A DNA stretch of 19,715 nucleotides from Winogradskyella_A sp963966315. Its GTDB lineage: Bacteria; Bacteroidota; Bacteroidia; Flavobacteriales; Flavobacteriaceae. Below are positions 1 through 7,442 of this stretch, one piece after another. The stretch is taken from assembly GCA_963966315.1 (NCBI GenBank), contig CAWZYX010000051.1:1-19715 (forward strand). Direction: 5' to 3'. The notes beneath the pieces were generated by a model that saw nothing but the letters and a program-made list of their open reading frames with translations, was not told where the DNA came from and did not search any database. Position numbers and translations under genes: made by a program. Every line of letters starts with the position of its first letter. Position 1 is the stretch's first letter.

Positions 1-55
1 AGGGCGTGAGCCCTTAGGATTTATAATTGCAGCAGTGGCTGTTTGATCTGGATCA
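1..55. repeat. 55-base direct repeat, copy 1 (touches left edge)
   Basis: Positions 1-55 match 111-165 base for base, giving a period of 110. Because the copy starts at the first base of the window, its true left boundary is unknown and the repeat may be longer. Each copy contains three short self-complementary pieces: AGGGC-GTGA-GCCCT, CAGC-AGTG-GCTG and TGATC-TG-GATCA. No open reading frame of useful length runs through it. The bases after each copy keep a weak resemblance (both reach ATCCA 11-15 bases later), which suggests a decaying tandem unit of about 110 bp. Its function is unknown. Confidence 0.85.
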
Positions 56-98
56 ACATTCGTTAATCCAACATTCAGGGTAAGTAAATATGATAATC

Positions 99-131
99 AA
101 AAAGATCCAAAGGGCGTGAGCCCTTAGGATT
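99..131 (-). terminator. Probable intrinsic terminator downstream of murF
   Basis: Read on the minus strand, positions 131 to 104 form a stem of two helices, ATCC/GGAT and AAGGGC/GCCCTT, separated by one internal mismatch and closed by a four-base TCAC loop. Five T residues follow (the A-run at 99-103 on the plus strand). This is the expected layout of a Rho-independent terminator about 95 bases after the murF stop codon. The hairpin core belongs to the 55-base direct repeat, so a further copy of the stem at 1-14 may give a second terminator to the left. Confidence 0.6.
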
Positions 132-165
132 TATAATTGCAGCAGTGGCTGTTTGATCTGGATCA
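111..165. repeat. 55-base direct repeat, copy 2
   Basis: This is a perfect second copy of positions 1-55, separated from it by 55 bases of different sequence. Its left arm takes part in a longer hairpin that begins in the preceding spacer and looks like the murF terminator on the minus strand (99-131). The rest (about 132-165) holds the two smaller inverted repeats CAGC-AGTG-GCTG and TGATC-TG-GATCA. The region from 166 to the murF stop at 227 is plain AT-rich sequence in which I see nothing. Confidence 0.85.
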
Positions 166-226
166 GTTGATTTTTATCCACTCGAAATACAAATGATTTC
201 TATCCTTAATGAAGCGATTTTAGGAT

Positions 227-1513
227 TTATCTGAAGTTTAAATAATCCACCAGACGTTCCAGCGCCATTCCTCTCGATCCTTTTATAAAAACATGGGCGT
301 TTTCGGGAGATAAGGATCTTATTGTGTCAATAGCTTCTTCAAAAGATTTGAACTTGACCGAGGGATCATTTGTTGTTGTGTTGTAGAAATGACTTCCTAT
401 AAAGTAGCGGTGTTTTTCAAAATGGGCTTCCACATAATCTACTATTGCCTGATGCTCCATCGCCGAATCTTCGCCGAGCTCAAACATATCTCCCAGAAAT
501 AAATACTTGTTTGCCGCCTCTAACTTAGAAAAGCTTTTTAATGCAGCCAACATACTTGTTGGATTGGCATTGTATGCATCCAGAATGACCTGGTTGGACC
601 CCTTTTTTAAAATTTCAGATCGGTTGTTGTCAGGTTGGTAGTTTTCGATGCCCTTTTTTATCTTTTCAGGTGCAAGCTCAAAGTGGGCGCCAATGGCTAT
701 AGCCACTGCAATATTCCCAAAATTATATTCTCCGATTAAATGACTTTCAATGAGCTCATTTTTGTATTGAAGCTTAACATAGGGATCTGAGGACAGTAAT
801 CTTATACGATAGTCTACAGTATAGGAGGTGCCAAAAGTAACAACGTTCTCATAGTTGCCGATTTGCTTAATTTGCTTGGGGTCATCTCCATTGATGAAGG
901 CTGTTTTACCGTTATTTCTTATGAAGTCGTATAGTTCTGATTTGCCTTTGATAACGCCCTCAACACCGCCAAAGCCTTCCAAATGGGCTTTTCCAAAATT
1001 TGTAATGAGCCCGAAGTCAGGTTGTGCAATAGTACAGAGAAATTCAATCTCTTTTTGGTGATTTGCCCCCATTTCAATAATTCCAAAATCCAGGTTGGAA
1101 TCAAAGCTCAAAACTGTAAGGGCCACACCAATGTGATTATTGAGATTTCCGCTTGTTGATCTAACTTTGTACATCTGCGAAAGTACACTGGAAATTAATT
1201 CCTTAGTTGTTGTTTTTCCATTACTTCCAGTAAGACCAATGATAGGGTAGTTTAATTTAGATCGGTGTAGTCTTGCCAGATCCTGCAAACAGCTCAAGCC
1301 ATCACTGACCAAAATGGTTTTTTCAGTTGCATATGCCGGATCATCGATAATCGCAAAACAGGCACCCAGATCAATCGCTTTGGAGGCGAATTCATTGGCA
1401 TTAAAGTTTGGACCTTTTAAGGCAATGAAAAGGTCATTTGGTCTGATTTGTCTGGTATCGGTGCAAACTCCGTTAGAGGATTTAAACACCTTATATATCT
1501 CATCGATGGTCAT
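227..1513 (-). CDS. murF: UDP-N-acetylmuramoyl-tripeptide--D-alanyl-D-alanine ligase MurF
   Basis: MurF is the cytoplasmic ATP-dependent ligase that adds D-Ala-D-Ala to the UDP-MurNAc-tripeptide, the last soluble step of peptidoglycan precursor synthesis. The sequence shows the Mur ligase plan: an N-terminal domain with VCTDTRQI, the ATP loop GLTGSNGKTTTK at about residues 93-104, the central-domain stretch GNLNNHIGVALT, and a C-terminal domain with LDAYNANPTS and FIKGSRGMALERLV. The 428-residue length is normal for the family. I chose the ATG at 1513. The reading frame also opens with a TTG at 1522, but that codon abuts the T-run of the gldJ terminator and adds only three residues. It lies downstream of gldJ on the same strand, behind that terminator, so its expression depends on read-through or on a promoter I could not identify. 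Confidence 0.95.
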   Translation of the reverse strand: MTIDEIYKVFKSSNGVCTDTRQIRPNDLFIALKGPNFNANEFASKAIDLGACFAIIDDPAYATEKTILVSDGLSCLQDLARLHRSKLNYPIIGLTGSNGKTTTKELISSVLSQMYKVRSTSGNLNNHIGVALTVLSFDSNLDFGIIEMGANHQKEIEFLCTIAQPDFGLITNFGKAHLEGFGGVEGVIKGKSELYDFIRNNGKTAFINGDDPKQIKQIGNYENVVTFGTSYTVDYRIRLLSSDPYVKLQYKNELIESHLIGEYNFGNIAVAIAIGAHFELAPEKIKKGIENYQPDNNRSEILKKGSNQVILDAYNANPTSMLAALKSFSKLEAANKYLFLGDMFELGEDSAMEHQAIVDYVEAHFEKHRYFIGSHFYNTTTNDPSVKFKSFEEAIDTIRSLSPENAHVFIKGSRGMALERLVDYLNFR

Positions 1514-1520
1514 TTGGATC

Positions 1521-1555
1521 AAATAAAAAAAGTCCTAGCAAAATTACTAGGACTT
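1521..1555 (-). terminator. Strong intrinsic terminator after gldJ, abutting murF
   Basis: On the minus strand a perfect 9-bp stem, AAGTCCTAG paired with CTAGGACTT (1555-1547 with 1538-1530), encloses an 8-base loop and is followed by a T-rich tract (TTTTTTTATTT, sharing its first T residues with the stem). It lies 27 bases after the gldJ stop. The T tract ends about seven bases before the murF ATG. The plus-strand reading has no T-run, so it acts on minus-strand transcripts. Confidence 0.88.
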
Positions 1556-1581
1556 GATCTATAAATAAAACTGTATTAAGA

Positions 1582-3258
1582 CTAATTTCTTCTTTTAGTT
1601 GGGTTTAGTGATTTAGAACCTACTCGCGATACAGCACATCTGAAACCAATGTAATCAGTTGCCATATCTTGTGGGAAGTATCTTCTTTGGGCAGGATCTA
1701 ACCAGTAAGCTCTGTCTCTCCATGATCCACCTTTGAAAACACGCACTTCATCACTAATGAGGGTTGTTCTACCGTTGGATTCATCATATTTCCGCACTAT
1801 TTCACCAGTATCTGGATCAACTTCTACTTTGTGGTTTGGAGAATTGTACATTTCGTTGGTAGAACTTTCATCCTTCTCTGATTCGTCAAAACTATCTCTG
1901 TACGCTCTTGAAGAATTCTTATCTCCGTCTCTAAAGTTTCTATTGTCACTACGATCGAAGTTTGTTCTTAAATAGGTTTCTGATTCTCCAATGGGGGCAG
2001 TGGCAATTTCACCAGGCAGGTCTCTTGCAATGATACGTCCATTGCTCAAGGTGTCATAAACGATCTCGTTCATGGTAACTACCTTTACAGTGCCGTCATC
2101 ATTTAAAAGGTTTTTCGTGTATACGTTTCCACGATAGTAGTTGAAATCGTTGAACTCATCATCTACGATAGGTCTGTAAACATCGGCTACCCATTCGGCC
2201 ACGTTTCCAGCCATGTCATAAAGACCGTGATCATTTGGCTCATATGATTTAACGGCAGCGGTTATATCGGCGCCGTCATCTGACCAACCGGCTATTCCAC
2301 CGTAATCTCCTTTTCCTTGCTTAAAGTTAGCTAACTGATCGCCTCTGTTCACGCGACGCCCAGATCTTGTATACTGACCGTCCCAAGGGTATTTTTTTCT
2401 ACCTCTGTAAATATTGTAATCTCTTAATTCGCTCAATCCTAGCGCTGCATACTCCCATTCAGCTTCGGTTGGAAGTCTGTATTTTACGGGTATGATACCG
2501 CTTTCACGGCCAGCGTACGTATTAATTGGGTTGCCATCAGCATCAGTTTGCGGACGTCTTTTCCCTCCCTGAAGTACTTCTTCGCTGCCGCCATACACCT
2601 GAGAAGGTGCATTGATGTAGGTATCTACATTAAAGGTGCTTTCAGCATTCAGATCAGTGTACTGAGCATCTCTTTTCAAATATCCAGATTCCTGAAGTGC
2701 TAACTCCGCAACACGGTCTGTTCTCCAATTGGCATATTCCACCGCCTGGATCCAGCTAACTCCTACTACAGGGTAATTCCCGTAAGCAGGGTGACGGAGG
2801 TAATTTTCGGTCATCATTTCATTATACCCAAGACGATTTCTCCAAACAAGAGTGTCTGGGAGTGCTCCTTTGTAAATAAGGGCAAAATTTGGATCCTCAG
2901 GAGGATAGACAGTTTTTAGATAGTCCAAATACATGAGGTAATTTTGATTGGTTACCTCTGTTTCGTCCATGTAAAAAGACTGAATGTGTTGTTGCGTGGG
3001 GGCATTGTTCCAGTCGTGCATTGGATCGTCCTGTACACGACCCATGGTAAATGTTCCACCTTCAATAAAAGAGGTCCCAGGAGGCGTTTCCTGCTCTTTG
3101 TAATTGGTGTTGTACTGGAATCCTCCATTCCTGTTATTGATTTGCCAACCGGTAGCACTATCAATATTTCCATTGGAAGATCTGCCACAACTAAATACAA
3201 GCGCCGACAGGGCAATCAGCGTTAGAAATTTTAGGTTAAATACAGTTTTCATATCCAT
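1582..3258 (-). CDS. gldJ: Gliding motility / type IX secretion lipoprotein GldJ
   Basis: GldJ is an outer-membrane lipoprotein needed for flavobacterial gliding and for the type IX secretion system, where it is known to stabilise GldK. The N-terminus is a lipoprotein signal peptide with lipobox LVFSC, making Cys24 the lipidation site. The body has the formylglycine-generating-enzyme (SUMF1) fold: FIEGGTFTMG near residue 65, RLPTEAEWEYAA near 262, YDMAGNVAEWVADVY near 348 and FKGGSWRDRAYW near 508, ending in IGFRCAVSR. Only two cysteines are present (24 and 541), so the paired catalytic cysteines of true formylglycine-generating enzymes are missing and the domain is presumably structural. An acidic low-complexity insert (DESEKDESS) lies near residue 460. 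The C-terminus is short and basic (TKRRN); in Flavobacterium johnsoniae the last residues are reported to matter for gliding rather than secretion. A second ATG two codons downstream (3252) is an equally possible start. It is divergent from porU. Confidence 0.95.
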   Translation of the reverse strand: MDMKTVFNLKFLTLIALSALVFSCGRSSNGNIDSATGWQINNRNGGFQYNTNYKEQETPPGTSFIEGGTFTMGRVQDDPMHDWNNAPTQQHIQSFYMDETEVTNQNYLMYLDYLKTVYPPEDPNFALIYKGALPDTLVWRNRLGYNEMMTENYLRHPAYGNYPVVGVSWIQAVEYANWRTDRVAELALQESGYLKRDAQYTDLNAESTFNVDTYINAPSQVYGGSEEVLQGGKRRPQTDADGNPINTYAGRESGIIPVKYRLPTEAEWEYAALGLSELRDYNIYRGRKKYPWDGQYTRSGRRVNRGDQLANFKQGKGDYGGIAGWSDDGADITAAVKSYEPNDHGLYDMAGNVAEWVADVYRPIVDDEFNDFNYYRGNVYTKNLLNDDGTVKVVTMNEIVYDTLSNGRIIARDLPGEIATAPIGESETYLRTNFDRSDNRNFRDGDKNSSRAYRDSFDESEKDESSTNEMYNSPNHKVEVDPDTGEIVRKYDESNGRTTLISDEVRVFKGGSWRDRAYWLDPAQRRYFPQDMATDYIGFRCAVSRVGSKSLNPTKRRN

Positions 3259-3290
3259 AAGATTAAGTAAGCTCGTTAAATTTTAGGTGT

Positions 3291-3320
3291 GCAATATAGT
3301 AATTAAACCCATATCTGCAA
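3291..3320 (-). promoter_or_regulatory. Candidate gldJ promoter (Bacteroidota type)
   Basis: On the minus strand a TTG (3320-3318) is followed after 19 bases by TATATTGC (3298-3291), which resembles the Bacteroidota -33 TTG / -7 TAnnTTTG pair. The spacing fits, but the -7 box deviates at its last two bases. Transcription from here would leave a leader of roughly 25 bases before gldJ. This is a weak sequence match only. Confidence 0.35.
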
Positions 3321-3349
3321 CTTTTTTTTGTATGAAATTGCAAAAAAAC

Positions 3350-3414
3350 GTGTATTTCATCTGTTTTTTTATGCTTTATATCGGATTTTTGCACATTTTA
3401 TCGATGAAATACAC
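3350..3414. promoter_or_regulatory. 12-bp inverted repeat centred between gldJ and porU
   Basis: GTGTATTTCATC at 3350-3361 is matched by its exact reverse complement GATGAAATACAC at 3403-3414, with 41 bases between the arms. The seven-base core ATGAAAT occurs a third time at 3332-3338. The centre of the arms (about 3382) falls almost exactly at the middle of the 251-base divergent intergenic region. The 41-base loop is too long for a simple terminator, so paired operator sites for a DNA-binding regulator are the more natural reading; this is inference. Confidence 0.5.
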
Positions 3415-3449
3415 TGGTTGTTGCGCATGCAGAAAATAAATTAATATCG

Positions 3450-3457
3450 TACTTTTG
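3450..3457 (+). promoter_or_regulatory. Candidate -7 box for porU
   Basis: TACTTTTG matches the Bacteroidota primary-sigma -7 consensus TAnnTTTG exactly. It would place transcription start near 3464 and leave a leader of about 45 bases before the porU ATG. The nearest upstream TTG (3421-3423) is 26 bases away, which is longer than the usual spacing of about 19-21, so only the -7 element is convincing. Confidence 0.45.
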
Positions 3458-3478
3458 AGTGCAAAATAATTGCTAAAT

Positions 3479-3504
3479 AATAAGCCTATTAAATAGGCGT
3501 TATT
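3479..3504 (+). promoter_or_regulatory. Hairpin in the porU leader
   Basis: GCCTAT (3484-3489) and ATAGGC (3493-3498) form a perfect 6-bp stem with a TAA loop. It is extended by AATAA/TTATT around a single bulged G at 3499. The stem ends five bases before the porU ATG (3510) and has no T-run after it, so it is not a terminator. Lying within the ribosome footprint, it could limit porU translation. Confidence 0.5.
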
Positions 3505-3509
3505 GTTCT

Positions 3510-6500
3510 ATGAAAACGAAAGTTACTGCGGTTTTATTTTTCATCAGTCTTATTTCTTTAGCGCAAAACCGGAATTTTAACATAATCTGGGGAGAGCCTC
3601 AGGTCCTTCAAACGAACATTGAAGAAGTGAGAGTACCGGGAGTTTCTAATATGCGCTTCTCCTATGACCATGAGGATGGGTTTTTTGTATACAGCGAATG
3701 GCCATCCCAAGCTGGTGATATTTCTTCAGCTCAATTGGTGAATGTGAAATATGAGTCGATCGACGCATCTCAAATCTATGATCTTGATTCTAACTTGCTA
3801 CCAACAGAGTTGAAGTATGAGCTAACATCTACTCGGTCGAGGGGACGAAATAGGTCATTTTTAAAAGTATATCCCATCATTAAGGAAAATGGAAACCTAA
3901 AAAGATTGGTATCCTTTGAATTGATTGCCGATGCTTCTTCGCGTTCGATCACAAACAGCTCATTAAATCTTATGACCATCTCAAATTCAGTACTGAGCAC
4001 TGGTGATTGGTATCGTTTTTATGTTGAAGCTTCGGGAGTATACAGAATAAGAAGAGATTTTCTATCGGATCTGGGTATTAATACCAATAATCTGGATCCA
4101 AGGACCATTAAGATCTTTGGTAATGGTGGTCAGATGCTCCCGCTAAGTAATGCCGAAGATTACCCGATAGACCCTGTTGAAAATTCGATTTTAGTAGTTG
4201 GTGAAGAAGATGGCATCTTTAACAGTGAAGATTATATTCTGTTTTATGCTCAAGGCCCTCATGGGAAACACCAGCACAACTACAACCAGCAATTCGATTC
4301 CAATATCAATCTCTATTCCGATAAAACCTACTATTACATAAGTACCGGATCCGGTTTTGGAAAGCGTATTCAAACCGTATCTCAACCGGAAGGCACGGCA
4401 GATCTGATGGTAGATACATTTCAGCAAGATCAGTTCTATGAACAGGATCTGGAAAATATTGTTAAAATCGGACGGCGTTGGTTTGGAGAGGATTTTGATT
4501 TTGAAAATGAACGCAGTTTTGATTTTAACTTTCCCAACATTGTCACTACAGAACCGGTGCGATTTAATATTGCCATTGGTTCGGTAGCCCCTATACCTAC
4601 TTCTACGTCTATGGAAATCAAGATTAACAATACCAGCTATACGCTGAACCTCATCCCCGTGGACCTCACAGGCTCAGTGTTAGCCTCAGTTTCCAATTTC
4701 TCTGAAGAAATTATGGTTTCGGACGAGGATATCACGGTACAACTCAATTATAATAACGGGGGAAATCCCACTGCCAATGCCTATTTAGACTATATCAATA
4801 TTCAGGCAACAAGACGATTGGAATATTCAGGGGAGCAATTGGCATTTAGTAATAACGAGGTTATTTCAACGCCGGGCATCGTTCAGTACAACCTTGCTAA
4901 TGCTTCCTCTGTATTTCAGGTATGGGACATTACCGATAGATTTAATATTGGCTCTTACACGAATTCAAGCAATGAACCACAGTTTAGTTTTAAAGCCAAT
5001 TCCGGAGAACTGAGGGAATACTTGGCCTTTTCTATAAACAATGCCGCAACACCTCAAAGGGAAGGAACTACGCGAATTTCTAATCAGAATTTAAAAGGAA
5101 CTATTTTCCTGGATCAGAATGGTCAGTTTCTGGATATCGACTATCTGATTATCACACCCGATATTTTTCAGGGACAGGCCGAACGCCTTGCGCAAATCAA
5201 TAGATCTATTTATGGGCTCAATGTAAAGGTGGTGCGACTCAGTGATATTTACAATGAATTTAGTACTGGATCTCAGGATATTTCAGCAATAAGAAACTTT
5301 ATCAGATATGTATATCACAATGCCAGTTCCGATGCAGACAGACTCAAATACGTCTGTATGTTTGGTGAAGGATCCTATGATTACAAGGACCGAATTCCAA
5401 ATAACACCAATCTGGCGCCCCCATGGTACTCGGAAAACAGCTTTAGTTTAACTGGATCCTTTGTGTCAGATGATTTTTATGGGATGATGGATGAAAACGA
5501 GGGCCGAATGCTTATTTCTGATCGGTTAGACATAGCCATGGGACGCATACTAGCCGGCGATCAGCAGCAGGCAAGAGAGATGGTCGACAAAATTGAGTCT
5601 TACTATGAAGAAGATTCCTTTGGTAGTTGGCGTAATAACCTGTTATTGGTGTCTGATGATGTTGATGTGAGTTGGGAACGTATTCTTCAGGAAACAACGG
5701 ATAATATCGGTGAAGAGGTGCAAAGCGAGAAGCCATTTTTAAATTCGATCAAAATTCATTCTGATGCCTTCCAGCAGCAGTCCTCCCCGGCCGGTGATCG
5801 ATACCCCGAAGTAAACGATCGATTCATCGATAGAGTCAACGTAGGAGCCCTGGTGGTCAATTATTTCGGACACGGTGGTGAAGATGGACTTGCCAAAGAA
5901 CGTATCCTAGATAAAAATGATGCACAGGAATTCAGAAACCTTTGCAAATTCAATTGCTTCGTAACAGTTACCTGTGAATATACAAAATTTGACGACCCCA
6001 ATAGGATAACCGCAGGAGAGTATACATTCTGGAATACCGAAGGAGGCGCTATCAGCCTAATCACCACTACAAGACAAATTTTCGTAACCGTTGGCGTTGC
6101 CTATAATATTGTTTTGGAAGAATATTTATTCGCATTTGGGTCTAGTGAATATCCAACACCAGCAGAAGCCCTGCGACTTACCAAAACAGATCCGCGCATT
6201 GCAGGAAGCAGTCAAAAACGATTGGTTTATTTTATTGGTGACCCGGCAATGAAGTTGGCTTTTCCAAGGCCCGATATTAGGCTTACAACAATTAACGATA
6301 TTCCAGTCGGACAAGCCACAGACACTCTTCAGGCTCTTGCTTACACCAAACTAGGAGGTGAGGTGGTTGATGAAAATGGAGCTCTGATACAAGATTTTAA
6401 TGGAGTGCTCACCGCCACTGTATACGATAAGCCCATTGAAAGACAAACCCTGGCCAATGATGGAACTACGGACGGGAATGGAAACTTGATAAAACTGGAT

Positions 6501-7382
6501 TTTAATACACTCGGTGAGATCCTTTTTAAGGGGCAAGCCACCATTAGCAATGGCACCTTTGAATTTGACTTTGTCGTACCAAGAGACATCGCTATTCCCG
6601 TTGGGAATGGTAAGGTCAGTTTTTATGCAAAACGCAACAATAGTCTTACTGATAAATCCGGGTTTAGTTTAGATATACAGGTTGGAGGAATTAATGAGAA
6701 TGCGGCAGAGGATAATGTGGGTCCTGTGATTAGTCTTTATATGAATGATGAGAATTTTGTCAATGGAGGAATCACGAACGAATCTCCAACCTTACTTGCC
6801 AAACTTGAAGATGAAAATGGAATTAACACTGCCAGTGGTATCGGTCATGACATTGTTGCAATTCTGGACGGAGATGAAACCAATCCCTTTGTATTGAATG
6901 ATTATTATCAGGCCGAGGTCGATAATTACCGCCTTGGTGTTGTCTCCTTTCCCTTTCGGGACCTGGAACCGGGTCTTCACACACTTACCTTAAAAGCATG
7001 GGATGTATACAATAACTCAAGTACCTCAGAGATACAGTTTAATGTGTTTAACGAGAACGAAGAGCTTGTTATCGATAATGTTTTAAACTATCCGAACCCC
7101 TTTGTAGATTACACAGAGTTTTGGTTTAACCACAACAGTTCAGAACAGCTGGACATATCCGTTCAGATATTTACAGTCTCAGGGAAATTGGTTAAAACAC
7201 TTAATGGACAAACTGCTTTAGATGGCAAATCTACGTCGTCTTTGTCCCGTGATATTGTATGGGACGGACGCGACGATTTTGGTGAGAAAATAGGCAAAGG
7301 AACATACATTTATAAACTAAAAGTGAAATCGAACCGTTTAAATAAGCAAGTTGAAAAAATTCAAAAGCTAGTTATTCTTTAA
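3510..7382 (+). CDS. porU: Type IX secretion system sortase PorU (C25 gingipain-like peptidase)
   Basis: PorU is the cell-surface protease that removes the C-terminal sorting domain of type IX cargo and attaches the cargo to the surface. The 1290-residue product starts with a signal peptide (likely cut after SLISLA, before QNRNF). A long beta-rich N-terminal part is followed by a C25 peptidase domain at about residues 540-930. The catalytic histidine lies in VVNYFGHGGEDGL (His788) and the nucleophile in FVTVTCEYTKF (Cys822); a separation of about 34 residues fits the family. After this come Ig-like strands and a C-terminal domain beginning NVLNYPNPF and ending GTYIYKLKV...KLVIL, the form typical of type IX components. 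It is divergent from gldJ and 60 bases upstream of porV, the usual order in flavobacteria. I see no frame disruption or missing catalytic residue. Confidence 0.95.
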   Translation: MKTKVTAVLFFISLISLAQNRNFNIIWGEPQVLQTNIEEVRVPGVSNMRFSYDHEDGFFVYSEWPSQAGDISSAQLVNVKYESIDASQIYDLDSNLLPTELKYELTSTRSRGRNRSFLKVYPIIKENGNLKRLVSFELIADASSRSITNSSLNLMTISNSVLSTGDWYRFYVEASGVYRIRRDFLSDLGINTNNLDPRTIKIFGNGGQMLPLSNAEDYPIDPVENSILVVGEEDGIFNSEDYILFYAQGPHGKHQHNYNQQFDSNINLYSDKTYYYISTGSGFGKRIQTVSQPEGTADLMVDTFQQDQFYEQDLENIVKIGRRWFGEDFDFENERSFDFNFPNIVTTEPVRFNIAIGSVAPIPTSTSMEIKINNTSYTLNLIPVDLTGSVLASVSNFSEEIMVSDEDITVQLNYNNGGNPTANAYLDYINIQATRRLEYSGEQLAFSNNEVISTPGIVQYNLANASSVFQVWDITDRFNIGSYTNSSNEPQFSFKANSGELREYLAFSINNAATPQREGTTRISNQNLKGTIFLDQNGQFLDIDYLIITPDIFQGQAERLAQINRSIYGLNVKVVRLSDIYNEFSTGSQDISAIRNFIRYVYHNASSDADRLKYVCMFGEGSYDYKDRIPNNTNLAPPWYSENSFSLTGSFVSDDFYGMMDENEGRMLISDRLDIAMGRILAGDQQQAREMVDKIESYYEEDSFGSWRNNLLLVSDDVDVSWERILQETTDNIGEEVQSEKPFLNSIKIHSDAFQQQSSPAGDRYPEVNDRFIDRVNVGALVVNYFGHGGEDGLAKERILDKNDAQEFRNLCKFNCFVTVTCEYTKFDDPNRITAGEYTFWNTEGGAISLITTTRQIFVTVGVAYNIVLEEYLFAFGSSEYPTPAEALRLTKTDPRIAGSSQKRLVYFIGDPAMKLAFPRPDIRLTTINDIPVGQATDTLQALAYTKLGGEVVDENGALIQDFNGVLTATVYDKPIERQTLANDGTTDGNGNLIKLDFNTLGEILFKGQATISNGTFEFDFVVPRDIAIPVGNGKVSFYAKRNNSLTDKSGFSLDIQVGGINENAAEDNVGPVISLYMNDENFVNGGITNESPTLLAKLEDENGINTASGIGHDIVAILDGDETNPFVLNDYYQAEVDNYRLGVVSFPFRDLEPGLHTLTLKAWDVYNNSSTSEIQFNVFNENEELVIDNVLNYPNPFVDYTEFWFNHNSSEQLDISVQIFTVSGKLVKTLNGQTALDGKSTSSLSRDIVWDGRDDFGEKIGKGTYIYKLKVKSNRLNKQVEKIQKLVIL

Positions 7383-7387
7383 AAATA

Positions 7388-7395
7388 TATATTTG
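7388..7395 (+). promoter_or_regulatory. Candidate -7 box for porV
   Basis: TATATTTG, six bases after the porU stop, is an exact match to TAnnTTTG and lies 47 bases before the porV ATG. No TTG is found at the usual upstream distance. It could provide porV-specific transcription in addition to read-through from porU. The rest of the gap contains a 9-base direct repeat AGAAGCACT (7400-7408 and 7415-7423). Confidence 0.35.
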
Positions 7396-7442
7396 CTGCA
7401 GAAGCACTGTGGCGAGAAGCACTCATAAGCAACCAAATAATC

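Noticed and set aside
1..165. Possible CRISPR array (repeat, spacer, repeat)
   Set aside because: The repeats and the spacer are each 55 bases, longer than usual CRISPR units. Only two copies are visible, the flanks are weakly similar to each other, and no cas gene is present.
1514..1522. TTG start of murF giving three extra residues
   Set aside because: The codon abuts the T-run of the gldJ terminator, and the ATG at 1513 gives a normal MurF N-terminus.
2944..3225. Open frames of 87-93 residues overlapping the gldJ 5' part on both strands
   Set aside because: They are shadows of gldJ, with compositions unlike real proteins and no plausible leader of their own.
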